Of a stretch of 64,000 nt of DNA, positions 8,123 to 16,324 are shown one piece after another. Source of the stretch: Streptomyces adelaidensis. Its GTDB lineage: Bacteria; Actinomycetota; Actinomycetes; Streptomycetales; Streptomycetaceae. Both the position numbers and the translations under genes were made by a program. The notes beneath the pieces were generated by a model. That model saw only the letters and a list, made by a program, of their open reading frames with translations. It did no database searches and had not been told where the DNA came from. Within the stretch, counting starts at the first letter, position 1, and every line of letters starts with the position of its first letter. Location: positions 19,342-83,341 of the forward strand of contig NZ_JAEMUX010000034.1 of NCBI RefSeq assembly GCF_016598475.1, written 5' to 3'.

Positions 8123-9364
8123 ATGGCGCGGACTTCACCCAGCCGGCCCACAGCATCTCGGGACACCGGCACCTGCCCTGTCGATCACACGGACTACCGC
8201 GTCGATCGGCCCGTACTGTGGCACTACGGACACCTGGACGGCGGGCGCGAGCAGGCCGCCGTGGCGTGGAACGACTCCACGCCGCACGGCTTCTGGATGG
8301 TGCAGCGCTACGACCACGTGCTCGAAGCACTCCAGATGCCCGATGCCTTCGGCAACGAGCAGGTCAACGCCTTCGATCCGTCGATGGCGCTCAAGTTGCT
8401 GCCGAACATGCTGGACCAGCCGGAGCACAGCAAGCTCCGCAAGGTGCTCAACCCGTACTTCTCCCCCGCCGCCGTGAAGCGGGTGGAACCGATGGCGCAC
8501 GAGCGGGCGGCAGCCCTCATCGACGAGGTGGCCCAGAAGGGCTCGTGCGACTTCGTGGCCGAGTTCGCGATCCGGTATCCCACCGATCTGTTCCTCGCGC
8601 TGCTGGGCCTTCCCACGTCCGACGGTGAGATGTTCGTACCGTGGGTCGAGGGCATCTTCGGCGGCTTCTTCGGTGCCGACGAACAGGCGGCGCGGCACTC
8701 CGAGGAGTCGGCGGCCAACATCATGGCCTACTTCGCCGACGCCGTGGAGGACCGGGCCCGGCATCCCAAGGATCCCAGAACCGACCTCGTGTCACGGCTG
8801 CTCGAGGCCCGGATCGACGGTGAACTGATTCCCCGCGCGGACGTCCTCACCATCTGCCTCACCTTGATGACCGCGGGCCTGGACACCACCCGCAGCGGCC
8901 TCGGCTACCTGCTGTACCACCTCGCTCGTTTCCCGGACGACCGCCGTCGGATCACCCGGGAGCCGGAGCTGTGGCCCAAGGCCATCGAGGAGGCACTCCG
9001 GCTCTACGGACTCATCATCGGGGGCAACGGTCGTCTCGTCACCCGGGACATCGAATTCCATGGTGCGCCGATGAAGAAGGGTGACATGGTGTGGATCGGC
9101 AACACCTCGGCCAACCGTGACCCGCGGGTGTACGACAACCCGGACCGGTTCGACCCGGACCGCGCCGGGCTCAACCGCCATCTCGCGTTCGGCGCCGGTC
9201 CGCACCGCTGCATCGGGATGCACCTGGCAAGGTCGGAGATGGCGATCGCCCTGCGTGAATGGCACCGGCGCATACCCGACTACCGGCTGGCCGACGGTGA
9301 GCCGCTGACCGAGCGTGGCGGCCAGCTCAGTCTCAAGTCCCTCCCGCTGGAGTGGGACCGGTGA
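8123..9364 (+). CDS. cytochrome P450 (class I bacterial)
   Basis: 413 residues. The heme-binding loop FGAGPHRCIG has the axial thiolate Cys363, the I-helix has AGLDTT, and the K-helix has EEALR, so the catalytic core is complete. Strong ribosome site GGAGGAG before the ATG. It overlaps the ferredoxin gene by 4 bp and heads a seven-gene + strand operon ending in the BVMO. It probably hydroxylates the incoming alicyclic substrate to start degradation. No ferredoxin reductase is in the window, so electrons must come from one encoded elsewhere. CYP family not assignable by eye. Confidence 0.9.
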   Translation: MARTSPSRPTASRDTGTCPVDHTDYRVDRPVLWHYGHLDGGREQAAVAWNDSTPHGFWMVQRYDHVLEALQMPDAFGNEQVNAFDPSMALKLLPNMLDQPEHSKLRKVLNPYFSPAAVKRVEPMAHERAAALIDEVAQKGSCDFVAEFAIRYPTDLFLALLGLPTSDGEMFVPWVEGIFGGFFGADEQAARHSEESAANIMAYFADAVEDRARHPKDPRTDLVSRLLEARIDGELIPRADVLTICLTLMTAGLDTTRSGLGYLLYHLARFPDDRRRITREPELWPKAIEEALRLYGLIIGGNGRLVTRDIEFHGAPMKKGDMVWIGNTSANRDPRVYDNPDRFDPDRAGLNRHLAFGAGPHRCIGMHLARSEMAIALREWHRRIPDYRLADGEPLTERGGQLSLKSLPLEWDR

Positions 9365-9621
9365 CTTTCATCCTGTCGATCGACCCCGCCAAGTGCACCG
9401 GGCACGGCCGGTGCTACACCACTTCCCCCGACCTCCTCCACGATGACGAGGACGGCTTCGTCACCCTTCGCGGGGGCGCGATGGTCGTTCCGCCCGATCG
9501 CCTCGCCGAAGCGCGGCAGGCGACGGGTGCCTGCCCGGAACGCGCCATCTCACTCGGCCGGCAGCGGGGCGCCGACAGAGCCGACAGAAAGGATTCCGAT
9601 GACCACCTTCACCGATCGTGA
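9361..9621 (+). CDS. single-cluster ferredoxin for the P450
   Basis: 86 residues from a GTG that overlaps the P450 stop (GTGA). The cluster motif C12-TGH-GR-C18 with C58-P is the CxxHxxC...CP form seen in P450-partner ferredoxins with a [3Fe-4S] or modified [4Fe-4S] centre. The C-terminal 20 or so residues are charged and extend across the start of the next gene, an unusual 23-bp overlap. It should pass electrons to the adjacent P450. Confidence 0.86.
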   Translation: MTFILSIDPAKCTGHGRCYTTSPDLLHDDEDGFVTLRGGAMVVPPDRLAEARQATGACPERAISLGRQRGADRADRKDSDDHLHRS

Positions 9622-10069
9622 GGTCGCGGCCCTCACCGAGCGGCTGAACCGGCTGGAGACCGCGGAGCGTGCACGCGAACTCACCGCTCACTACGCTCTC
9701 TGCCTCGACCGCAAGGACTTCGAGGCACTCGCCGGACTGTTCACCGAGGACGCCGTGCTGCACGCCGGCCCGGACACCTGCACCGGCCACGCGGCGGTCA
9801 TGGCTTTCTTCCACAGTGCCATCGAAGTGGTCGACCCGTCGGTGAAGAAGCACCTGATGGCCAATCCCCGCGTGACACACACCGCCCCGGACGAGGTGCG
9901 CGTCGACTCCTACTTCCTCTACACCGCGATCGGTGAGGCATCCGTGCTGGGCTGGGGCAGCTACGCCGACGTGGTGCGGATCGGTGAGGACGGCATGGCG
10001 CGGTTCAGCGAGAAACGGATCACCGTCGACGTCGCGGCGGATGTCCGTGAGGGATGGGCGAAGCCGTGA
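9599..10069 (+). CDS. SnoaL/NTF2-like small protein
   Basis: 156 residues from the ATG at 9599, with GAAAGGA upstream. The central part (LTAHYALCLDRKDFEALAGLF, then GHAAVMAFF, then HLMANPRV) is typical of the SnoaL_4/NTF2-like cone-barrel fold used by dehydratases, epoxide hydrolases, isomerases and ring-hydroxylating beta subunits. No oxygenase alpha subunit is nearby, so an isomerase, hydrolase or dehydratase role on a P450/SDR intermediate is more likely. Substrate unknown. The following SDR start overlaps its stop. Confidence 0.72.
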   Translation: MTTFTDREVAALTERLNRLETAERARELTAHYALCLDRKDFEALAGLFTEDAVLHAGPDTCTGHAAVMAFFHSAIEVVDPSVKKHLMANPRVTHTAPDEVRVDSYFLYTAIGEASVLGWGSYADVVRIGEDGMARFSEKRITVDVAADVREGWAKP

Positions 10070-10896
10070 CCGGGCGCATCGAGGGCAAGGTGGCGATCGT
10101 GACCGGCGGTGCCAGCGGCATCGGCGCCGGCACCGCCCGGCGCTTCGTCGCCGAGGGCGCGCGGGTCGTTGTCGCCGACCTCCAGGAAGACGCCGGCAAG
10201 GCGCTGGTCGACGAGCTCGGCGAGGCCGCCCGGTTCGTCAGGACCGATGTCGCGGACGAGGACGATGTCGCGGCTCTTGTGGACTACGCCGCCGAGGAGT
10301 TCGGGCGGCTGGACGTCATGTTCAACAACGCGGGGATCATCGGCGCGATCGGCTCGATCGCCAAGTGCCGGATGAGCGACGTCGACCGCACGTTCTCCGT
10401 CATCCTCCGCGGGACGTTCCTCGGTACGAAGCACGCGGCGCGGGTGATGATCCCCCGGCGGTCGGGGGTGATCCTCTCCACGGCGAGCCCCGGCGGGATG
10501 CACGGCGGGCTGGGCCCGCACGCCTACAGCGCGGCGAAGGCCGGAGTGATCGGTCTGACCCGGTCGGTCGCGGCCGAACTGCGGCACCACGGCATCCGGG
10601 TCAACGCCATCGCGCCGGGCGCCGTGGTCAGCGCCATGACGGCGGACCTGGTGCTGAACGACCCGACCGACCTGGCCAGGGTGACCGAGGCGTTGAGCGC
10701 CGGCGGCGAGCGCCCCGGGATGCCGGAGGACATCGCGGCCGCCGCCCTCTATCTGGCCAGCGACGAGGCGGCGTTCGTCACCGGAAGCGTCCACCTGATC
10801 GACGGCGGCATCACCTACGCGAGTGGCCCGTCGGCATTCGCCCGCGGTGACCACGAGGAGCCCGCCGGAATCCTCGAGGCGGGACGGCGGTCATGA
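10066..10896 (+). CDS. short-chain dehydrogenase/reductase (SDR)
   Basis: 276 residues from a GTG inside GTGA, overlapping the upstream stop. Motifs are TGGASGIG, FNNAG and SAAKAG within AYSAAKAG (catalytic Tyr and Lys), followed by the usual C-terminal TGSVHLIDGG. A C-terminal tail of about 25 residues beyond the fold is longer than usual. It overlaps the next SDR start by 4 bp. It should act on the same chain of alcohol/ketone intermediates as its neighbours. Confidence 0.85.
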   Translation: MTGRIEGKVAIVTGGASGIGAGTARRFVAEGARVVVADLQEDAGKALVDELGEAARFVRTDVADEDDVAALVDYAAEEFGRLDVMFNNAGIIGAIGSIAKCRMSDVDRTFSVILRGTFLGTKHAARVMIPRRSGVILSTASPGGMHGGLGPHAYSAAKAGVIGLTRSVAAELRHHGIRVNAIAPGAVVSAMTADLVLNDPTDLARVTEALSAGGERPGMPEDIAAAALYLASDEAAFVTGSVHLIDGGITYASGPSAFARGDHEEPAGILEAGRRS

Positions 10897-11624
10897 GCGG
10901 CCGGCCGCCGGTGGCGCTGGTCACGGGCGGCGGATCGGGTATCGGCGCCGCCTGCTGCCGGCGCCTGTCCCGGGCCGGGTACCGCGTGACGGTCGCGGAC
11001 ATCGACGAGGCCGCGGCCAAGACCGTCGCCGCGGACGTCGGTGGGGTCGCCGCCGTGGTCGACTGCGCCGACGCGGACGCGGTGGACGACCTGGTGGGCA
11101 CGGTCGTACGCACCGAGGGCCGGCTGGCGGCGGCGGTGAACAGCGCGGGGGTCGCCGGCCCACCGCAGCCCGTCGCCGAGTACTCCACACAGGACTGGCG
11201 GCGCGTGCTGTCGGTCAACCTCGACGGCGTCTTTCACTGCGTGCGGGCCGAGGTGCGTGCCATGCGCGAGTCCGGCGGCAACATCGTCAACATCGCCAGC
11301 GTGTTCGCCGCAGTCGGCGCTCCCCTGGCCCCGGCCTACACCGCCGCCAAGCATGGCGTCGTCGGGCTCACGCGCAGTGCCGCGCTGGCCCATGCCGAGG
11401 ACGGGATCCGGGTCAACGCCGTCGGCCCCGGCTTCGTCCGCACGCCTTTGCTGGAGGACCGCAACGACGACGAGGGGCTCGCCCGGCTGGCGGGGCTGCA
11501 CCCGGTGGGGCGGCTGGGCAAGCCGGACGACATCGCGGCGCTGGCCGTATGGCTGTGCGGACCGGAAGCCGGATTCGTCACCGGCGCCTTCTTTCCCATT
11601 GATGGCGGCTATCTCAGCCGGTAG
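10893..11624 (+). CDS. short-chain dehydrogenase/reductase (SDR)
   Basis: 243 residues; the ATG overlaps the previous stop (ATGA). Shows TGGGSGIG, NSAG in place of NNAG, a Ser in NIASVFAA, catalytic YTAAK, and the C-terminal PIDGG. It is a separate subfamily from the other SDRs by sequence, so the operon may oxidise several positions or stereoisomers rather than carry redundant copies. Confidence 0.85.
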   Translation: MSGRPPVALVTGGGSGIGAACCRRLSRAGYRVTVADIDEAAAKTVAADVGGVAAVVDCADADAVDDLVGTVVRTEGRLAAAVNSAGVAGPPQPVAEYSTQDWRRVLSVNLDGVFHCVRAEVRAMRESGGNIVNIASVFAAVGAPLAPAYTAAKHGVVGLTRSAALAHAEDGIRVNAVGPGFVRTPLLEDRNDDEGLARLAGLHPVGRLGKPDDIAALAVWLCGPEAGFVTGAFFPIDGGYLSR

Positions 11625-11635
11625 AGGAGAACGGG

Positions 11636-12424
11636 ATGTTGGACGGCAAGCGGCTGCTCGTGACGGGCGCCGGACAGGGCATGGGACGCGCGATCGCGGT
11701 CGAGGCCGCCCGCCAGGGAGCAGAAGCGGTCATCGTCGCCGACCGGAACCGCGAGAGTGGGCGGGAGACGGTCGAGCTGGTCGCCGAGGCCGGCGCGAAG
11801 GCCGCCTTCGCCGAGGTCGACCTGCGGGACGGCGCGTCCATCGAGCGCATGGTCGCGACCGCGGTCGAGTGCGCCGGGGGCCTTGACACCCTGGTGAACA
11901 ACGCCGGAATCCTTGAGGCGGCACTGACCTCGCAGTCCACGGTGGACACGCTCGCGGAGGAGGTCTGGGACGCCGTCATGGGTGTGAACCTGAAGGCGGT
12001 ATGGCTTGCCACGAAGGCGGCTGCCCGGCACCTGCGCGCATCCGGACGTGGCCCGTCGATCGTCAACGCGGGGTCGGTCTCCGGACTGACCGGCTACCCG
12101 GCGGCGCCCGCCTACTGCTCGAGCAAGGGCGGCCTGATCCAGTTGACCCGGGTCACCGCGATCGACCTGGCCCCGGACGTCCGCTGCAACGTCTACTGCC
12201 CCGGCTCGATCGACACTCCCATGGCCCGGGGCTTCATCGAGGCGGCCCCGGACGAGGAGGCGGCCGTGCGGATGTTGACCGGCGCCCACCTCCTACCGCG
12301 TCCGGGCCGGCCCGAAGAGGTGGCGAAGTTCGCCTGCTTCCTCGCCTCGGACGACGCGTCCTTCATCACCGGCGGTGTCCACCCCGTCGACGGCGGCACG
12401 TCGGCCTGGCGCGGCACCCGATGA
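11636..12424 (+). CDS. short-chain dehydrogenase/reductase (SDR)
   Basis: 262 residues with TGAGQGMG at the cofactor site, NNAG, NAGSVSG, catalytic YCSSK and C-terminal VDGG. GAGGAG lies just upstream of the ATG. It directly precedes the Baeyer-Villiger monooxygenase, whose possible upstream start (12421) overlaps its stop. This suggests it makes the ketone that the monooxygenase uses. Confidence 0.85.
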   Translation: MLDGKRLLVTGAGQGMGRAIAVEAARQGAEAVIVADRNRESGRETVELVAEAGAKAAFAEVDLRDGASIERMVATAVECAGGLDTLVNNAGILEAALTSQSTVDTLAEEVWDAVMGVNLKAVWLATKAAARHLRASGRGPSIVNAGSVSGLTGYPAAPAYCSSKGGLIQLTRVTAIDLAPDVRCNVYCPGSIDTPMARGFIEAAPDEEAAVRMLTGAHLLPRPGRPEEVAKFACFLASDDASFITGGVHPVDGGTSAWRGTR

Positions 12425-12459
12425 TGAAAAACCGGCACTCGGAAGGGCGGGACAGGAGC

Positions 12460-14067
12460 ATGAATGACGATGCGAGCGTCGTCGACGTCTTGGTCGTCGG
12501 CGCGGGATTCTCCGGGCTCTACGCCCTCTACCGGCTACGGCAGCAGGGTCGCGTGGCGCGGGTCGTCGAGGCCGCCGGCGACGTGGGGGGCACCTGGTTC
12601 CACAACCGCTATCCGGGGGCCCGCTGTGACATCGAGAGCCTCGACTACTGCTACTCGTTCTCCGACGAACTGGTGCAGGAGTGGAACTGGACGGAGCGGT
12701 ACCCGGCCCAGCCCGAGATCCTCGCCTACATCAACCACGTCGCGGACACGTTCGACCTCAGACGGGACATCACCTTCGACACGGTGGTCACGTCCGCGTC
12801 GTTCGACGAGCAGGCCAACACCTGGCACGTCGTGACCGACCACGGTGACCGGATCACGGCACGCTACGTGATCATGGCCACCGGCATGCTCTCTGTCGCC
12901 AAGCTGCCCGAGATCTCCGGGCTGGAGGAGTTCACCGGCGAGCTACGGCACACCGGGGACTGGCCGCAGGCGGGCGTCGACTTCACCGGCAAACGGGTGG
13001 GCGTGATCGGCACCGGATCGTCCGGTGTGCAATGCATCCCCCAGATCGCCCGCCAGGCCGATGATCTGACAGTCTTCCAGCGCACCCCGCATTACGTGGT
13101 CCCGGCGCGCAACCATCCGCTGGACACCGAGTACGTGGCCGATGTCAAGGCCCGGTTCGGGGAGTTCCGGGAAGCGGCGCGCCGCCACCCGGGCGGGACC
13201 CACCGCGTGATCGGACGGGAGTCGGCCCTGGAGGCCGATCCCGTCGAGCTGCGAAGCCGGCTCGAGGCGCATTGGCAGCAGGGTGGTCCGGACATCCTCG
13301 CGTCCTACCGGGACCTGCTCACCGACCGCACGGCCAACGAGAAGGTGGCCGCGTTCGTCCATGGCAAGATCCACGAGCTGGTCGAGGACCAGTCCGTCGC
13401 CGACGCGCTCTGCCCGCAGAGCTACCCGTTCGGCGCCAAGCGGCTCGTGCTCGAGATCGACTACTTCAGCACTTTCAACCGGCCGAACGTGCACCTGGTC
13501 GATGTCCTGTACACGCCCATCGAGCGGATCACACCCACCGGAGTCCGCACCACCGAAGGGCACTACGAGCTCGACTGCCTGGTACTCGCGACCGGGTTCG
13601 ACGCCATGACGGGTGCTCTGCTCAAGGTCGACTTCCGCGGGGCCGGCGGGGTCAGCCTCCGCGAGCGCTGGGCCGCAGGACCGCGCACCTACCTCGGACT
13701 GTCGACGGCCGGTTTCCCGAACCTGTTCTTCATCACCGGACCCGGCAGTCCGTCCGTGCTCAGCAACATGCTCGTCTCCATCGAGCAACACGTCGAATGG
13801 GTCACCGAGTTCATCGCGTACCTGTACAAGAACGAACTGGCCCGCGCAGAGCCGTCCCTCGACAAGGAGGACGCCTGGGTGGAGCACGTCAACGAGGTGG
13901 CCGGCGCGACCTTGTACCCCACGGGCAACTCGTGGTATCTCGGCGCCAACGTTCCCGGCAAGCCTCGGGTGTTCATGCCCTACATCGGCGGGGTCGGCCG
14001 TTATCGGGAGATCTGTGACCAGGTCGCCCGCGACGAGTACGACGGCTTCGTGACGTCCGCCTCGTGA
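12460..14067 (+). CDS. type I Baeyer-Villiger monooxygenase
   Basis: 535 residues. Two dinucleotide folds (GAGFSG at 14-19 for FAD, GTGSSG at 184-189 for NADPH) flank the diagnostic BVMO fingerprint FTGELRHTGDW (158-168; FxGxxxHxxxW). GGTWxxxxYPGxxxD at 43-57 also fits. It should insert oxygen next to a ketone to give an ester or lactone, using NADPH. The start at 12460 is chosen for AGGAG five bases upstream; an ATG at 12421 overlapping the SDR stop is the alternative. It is the last gene of the P450 operon, followed by two hairpins. Confidence 0.9.
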   Translation: MNDDASVVDVLVVGAGFSGLYALYRLRQQGRVARVVEAAGDVGGTWFHNRYPGARCDIESLDYCYSFSDELVQEWNWTERYPAQPEILAYINHVADTFDLRRDITFDTVVTSASFDEQANTWHVVTDHGDRITARYVIMATGMLSVAKLPEISGLEEFTGELRHTGDWPQAGVDFTGKRVGVIGTGSSGVQCIPQIARQADDLTVFQRTPHYVVPARNHPLDTEYVADVKARFGEFREAARRHPGGTHRVIGRESALEADPVELRSRLEAHWQQGGPDILASYRDLLTDRTANEKVAAFVHGKIHELVEDQSVADALCPQSYPFGAKRLVLEIDYFSTFNRPNVHLVDVLYTPIERITPTGVRTTEGHYELDCLVLATGFDAMTGALLKVDFRGAGGVSLRERWAAGPRTYLGLSTAGFPNLFFITGPGSPSVLSNMLVSIEQHVEWVTEFIAYLYKNELARAEPSLDKEDAWVEHVNEVAGATLYPTGNSWYLGANVPGKPRVFMPYIGGVGRYREICDQVARDEYDGFVTSAS

Positions 14068-14108
14068 GATCCGTATCAATTGGCGCGACGTAGGCGCGGT
14101 GCGTGCGT

Positions 14109-14138
14109 CCGGCGCGGGCGGGTCACCGCCCGCGCCGG
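14109..14138 (+). terminator. terminator hairpin 1 after BVMO operon
   Basis: A perfect 13-bp stem (14109-14121 and 14126-14138) with loop GTCA, 41 bp after the BVMO stop. Together with the second hairpin it accounts for most of the recognisable content of the 344-bp gap to the nitronate monooxygenase gene; no gene is seen there. Confidence 0.7.
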
Positions 14139-14178
14139 CTTCCGTCCGGTCGGTCTCTGCCCCGCGGAGTACGGCTGA

Positions 14179-14205
14179 GGGCCCGGAGGCAAGGCCTCCG
14201 GGCCC
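14179..14205. terminator. terminator hairpin 2
   Basis: A perfect 12-bp stem (14179-14190 and 14194-14205) with loop AAG, then TTGTC. It lies between the convergent BVMO and nitronate monooxygenase genes and can serve either strand. Confidence 0.7.
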
Positions 14206-14411
14206 TTGTCGCATCGCGCGACGGTGACCTCCCGCGCGGATACTCGTCTGCGTCGGCGCCGCGACGTCGGCGCCCGGTTCCCCGCGGTTCGTCTGGATGG
14301 TTTCGCCGCGAGCGGTGGTCGTCACCGGGATCGGACGACGCGCCGGAGCCGCCACCGGCCGGGACGCCGCGCCGCGCCGCGGGCCGACAGCCAGGCTCGG
14401 CCCGCGGCGAT

Positions 14412-15404
14412 TCAGCTTCTGACCGCGTCGGCCAGCCGCTTGGTGATGGTCTCGACCGCCTCGCCGATCACCCGGTCGACGAGCTCGGCCACTGTCGGCA
14501 CGTCGTCGATGAGTCCCTGGCTCTGGCCCGCCCACCACATGCCGTCCTCCACATGGCCGGCGGCAAGCACACGCGCCCGGCCACGTGCGCCGGACGCGAG
14601 GTCGGCGATGTCGTCGAAGGTGGCGTCCGGCAGCGATTCGATGTGCCGTATCTCCTCGCTGACCGCGTTGCGCACCACGCGGGCGGTGTTGCCGAACCTG
14701 CGGAACACCAGCACGGTGGACCGCTCGTCGTTCGCCACGATCTGCCGCTTCACATTCTCATGCACCGGAGCCTCGGCGGTCGCCACGAACCGCGTGCCCA
14801 TGCTCACCGCCGACGCGCCGAGCGCGAGGGCCGCCACCAGGCCCGTGCCCGTCGCGAGGCCACCACTGGCGACCATCGGAATGGTCAGCCGCTTCGCCGC
14901 GACAGGGATCAGGATCAGTCCGGGGACGTCGTCCTCACCGGGATGGCCGGCGCACTCGAAACCGTCGATGGCGACCGCGTCGACGCCCAGGTTCTGCGCC
15001 TTGAGCGCGTGCCGCACGGTGACCGCCTTGTGGATCACCTTCACCCCGGCGGCCTGGAACGCCGGCAGGTGCGGCGCGGGACTGCTGCCCGCCGTCTCGA
15101 CGATGCGGACACCCGAGCTGATGATCGCGTCGCGGTACTCGTCGTAGGGCACCGGACGCACGGTGGGCAGCAGGGTGAGGTTGACCCCGAACGGCTGATC
15201 GGTCAACTCCCGGCAGCGCGCGATCTCGGCCGCCAGGGCCTCGGGGGTGGGCTGGGTGAGCGCGGTGAGAAAGCCCAGCGCGCCGGCCTCGGAGACGGCG
15301 GCGATGAGTTCAGCGGTACCCACACCGGTCATCCCTCCGCACATCAGCGGGTGGCGTACACCGAACAGATCGGTGAACGCAGTCTTGAACACGGTCCCGG
15401 TCAC
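14412..15404 (-). CDS. nitronate monooxygenase-family flavoprotein
   Basis: 330 residues from a GTG at 15404 preceded by GGAGGAG. Features of the FMN-dependent 2-nitropropane dioxygenase/NMO TIM barrel are the MCGGMTGVGT opening, GFEC-AGHPG, VASGGLATG and GASAVSMGTRFV phosphate loop. These enzymes oxidise nitronates, but many homologues in lipid and alicyclic clusters act as enoyl-type reductases or have no known substrate. It is divergent from the crotonase unit across two operator-like sites, so it belongs to the regulon. Confidence 0.82.
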   Translation of the reverse strand: MTGTVFKTAFTDLFGVRHPLMCGGMTGVGTAELIAAVSEAGALGFLTALTQPTPEALAAEIARCRELTDQPFGVNLTLLPTVRPVPYDEYRDAIISSGVRIVETAGSSPAPHLPAFQAAGVKVIHKAVTVRHALKAQNLGVDAVAIDGFECAGHPGEDDVPGLILIPVAAKRLTIPMVASGGLATGTGLVAALALGASAVSMGTRFVATAEAPVHENVKRQIVANDERSTVLVFRRFGNTARVVRNAVSEEIRHIESLPDATFDDIADLASGARGRARVLAAGHVEDGMWWAGQSQGLIDDVPTVAELVDRVIGEAVETITKRLADAVRS

Positions 15405-15433
15405 ATGTTCTCCTCCATCGTGAAGTCGTCTAA

Positions 15434-15447
15434 TCATTAGCATAAAT
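15434..15447. promoter_or_regulatory. operator-like site D
   Basis: TCATTAGCATAAAT matches site E in 11 of 14 positions. It lies 30 bp upstream of the nitronate monooxygenase start, where it would overlap that promoter. Confidence 0.5.
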
Positions 15448-15495
15448 CGTCCTGACCAGCAAGAATCGCGCAAATCTCAGCCCATCTTGACGGAA

Positions 15496-15516
15496 ATTCA
15501 TACGCATGAATATCAT
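15496..15516 (+). promoter_or_regulatory. operator-like site E and leaderless -10 of the crotonase operon
   Basis: ATTCATACGCATGAAT (15496-15511) is a perfect inverted repeat with 6-bp arms and a 4-bp centre. TATCAT (15511-15516) follows as a likely -10, 7 bp before a GTG at 15524. The same TATCAT hexamer is used in front of gntR. Confidence 0.55.
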
Positions 15517-15523
15517 AGTGATC

Positions 15524-16324
15524 GTGACGAGAACGCAAGGACGGGCACTCATCGAGGACCGCGCGGACGCACGGTGGATCACCCTGGACAACCCGGCTCG
15601 GCGCAACGCCTACGACGAGGTGATGGCGGAGCAGGTCGCCGTCGCCCTGGAACACAGCCAGGACGTGCGCGCGGTCGTACTGACCGGATCCCCCGGCGCC
15701 TTCTGCGCGGGCGGAGCGCTCACGGGACTGAGCACACCCACCACGCGCGGGATGCGCCGGCTGTATCGCGCGTCGCTGCGCATGTTCGACGCCATCCGGT
15801 CCTGTCCGCGACCGGTGATCGCGGCCGTCAACGGCGCCGCAGCCGGGGGCGGCAACGAGCTGGTCGTCGCCTGCGACCTCGCCATCTCCGCCGAGTCGGC
15901 CACCTTCGGTCAGACCGGGCCACGCGTCGGATCCGCACCGGTCACCGGCGCCACCAACGTGATGGGGGTGCAGATCGGCGAGAAGCGGGCGAAGGAGCTG
16001 GCCATGCTCTGCCGGCGCTACACCGCGGCGCAGGCGCTGCAGATGGGACTGGTCAACGCGGTCGTCCCGGACGACGCACTGACCGACGAGGTGGACGCGT
16101 GGTGCGCCGAGCTGGGCCGGCTGAGCCCCAGGTACCTGGAGATCACCAAGATCAGTTCGAACCTCTGGTGGAACTCCGCGCGCGACTCCTTCAGCAACGG
16201 CATCGGCATGCTCGTCCAGGCCGTGGGGAGCGCCGACATGATCGAAGGCGCCAACGCCTTCCTGGAGAAACGGCCCGCCCGGTTCCGGCTGGACGAGGGC
16301 GACCGATCCGAGGGGGACCAATGA
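15524..16324 (+). CDS. crotonase-fold enzyme, MenB/BadI-like
   Basis: 266 residues from GTG 15524. An ATG at 15506 would add six residues but lies inside the operator palindrome, upstream of the likely -10, so the leaderless GTG is preferred. The fold shows NPARRNAYD, GAFCAGGAL and GAAAGGGNELVVACDLAI (oxyanion loop). GQTGPRVGS resembles MenB and BadI, which form or hydrolyse cyclic beta-ketoacyl-CoA rings, more than ordinary enoyl-CoA hydratase. Ring opening of a cyclic ketoacyl-CoA is a reasonable guess. It overlaps the acyl-CoA synthetase start. Confidence 0.8.
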   Translation: MTRTQGRALIEDRADARWITLDNPARRNAYDEVMAEQVAVALEHSQDVRAVVLTGSPGAFCAGGALTGLSTPTTRGMRRLYRASLRMFDAIRSCPRPVIAAVNGAAAGGGNELVVACDLAISAESATFGQTGPRVGSAPVTGATNVMGVQIGEKRAKELAMLCRRYTAAQALQMGLVNAVVPDDALTDEVDAWCAELGRLSPRYLEITKISSNLWWNSARDSFSNGIGMLVQAVGSADMIEGANAFLEKRPARFRLDEGDRSEGDQ

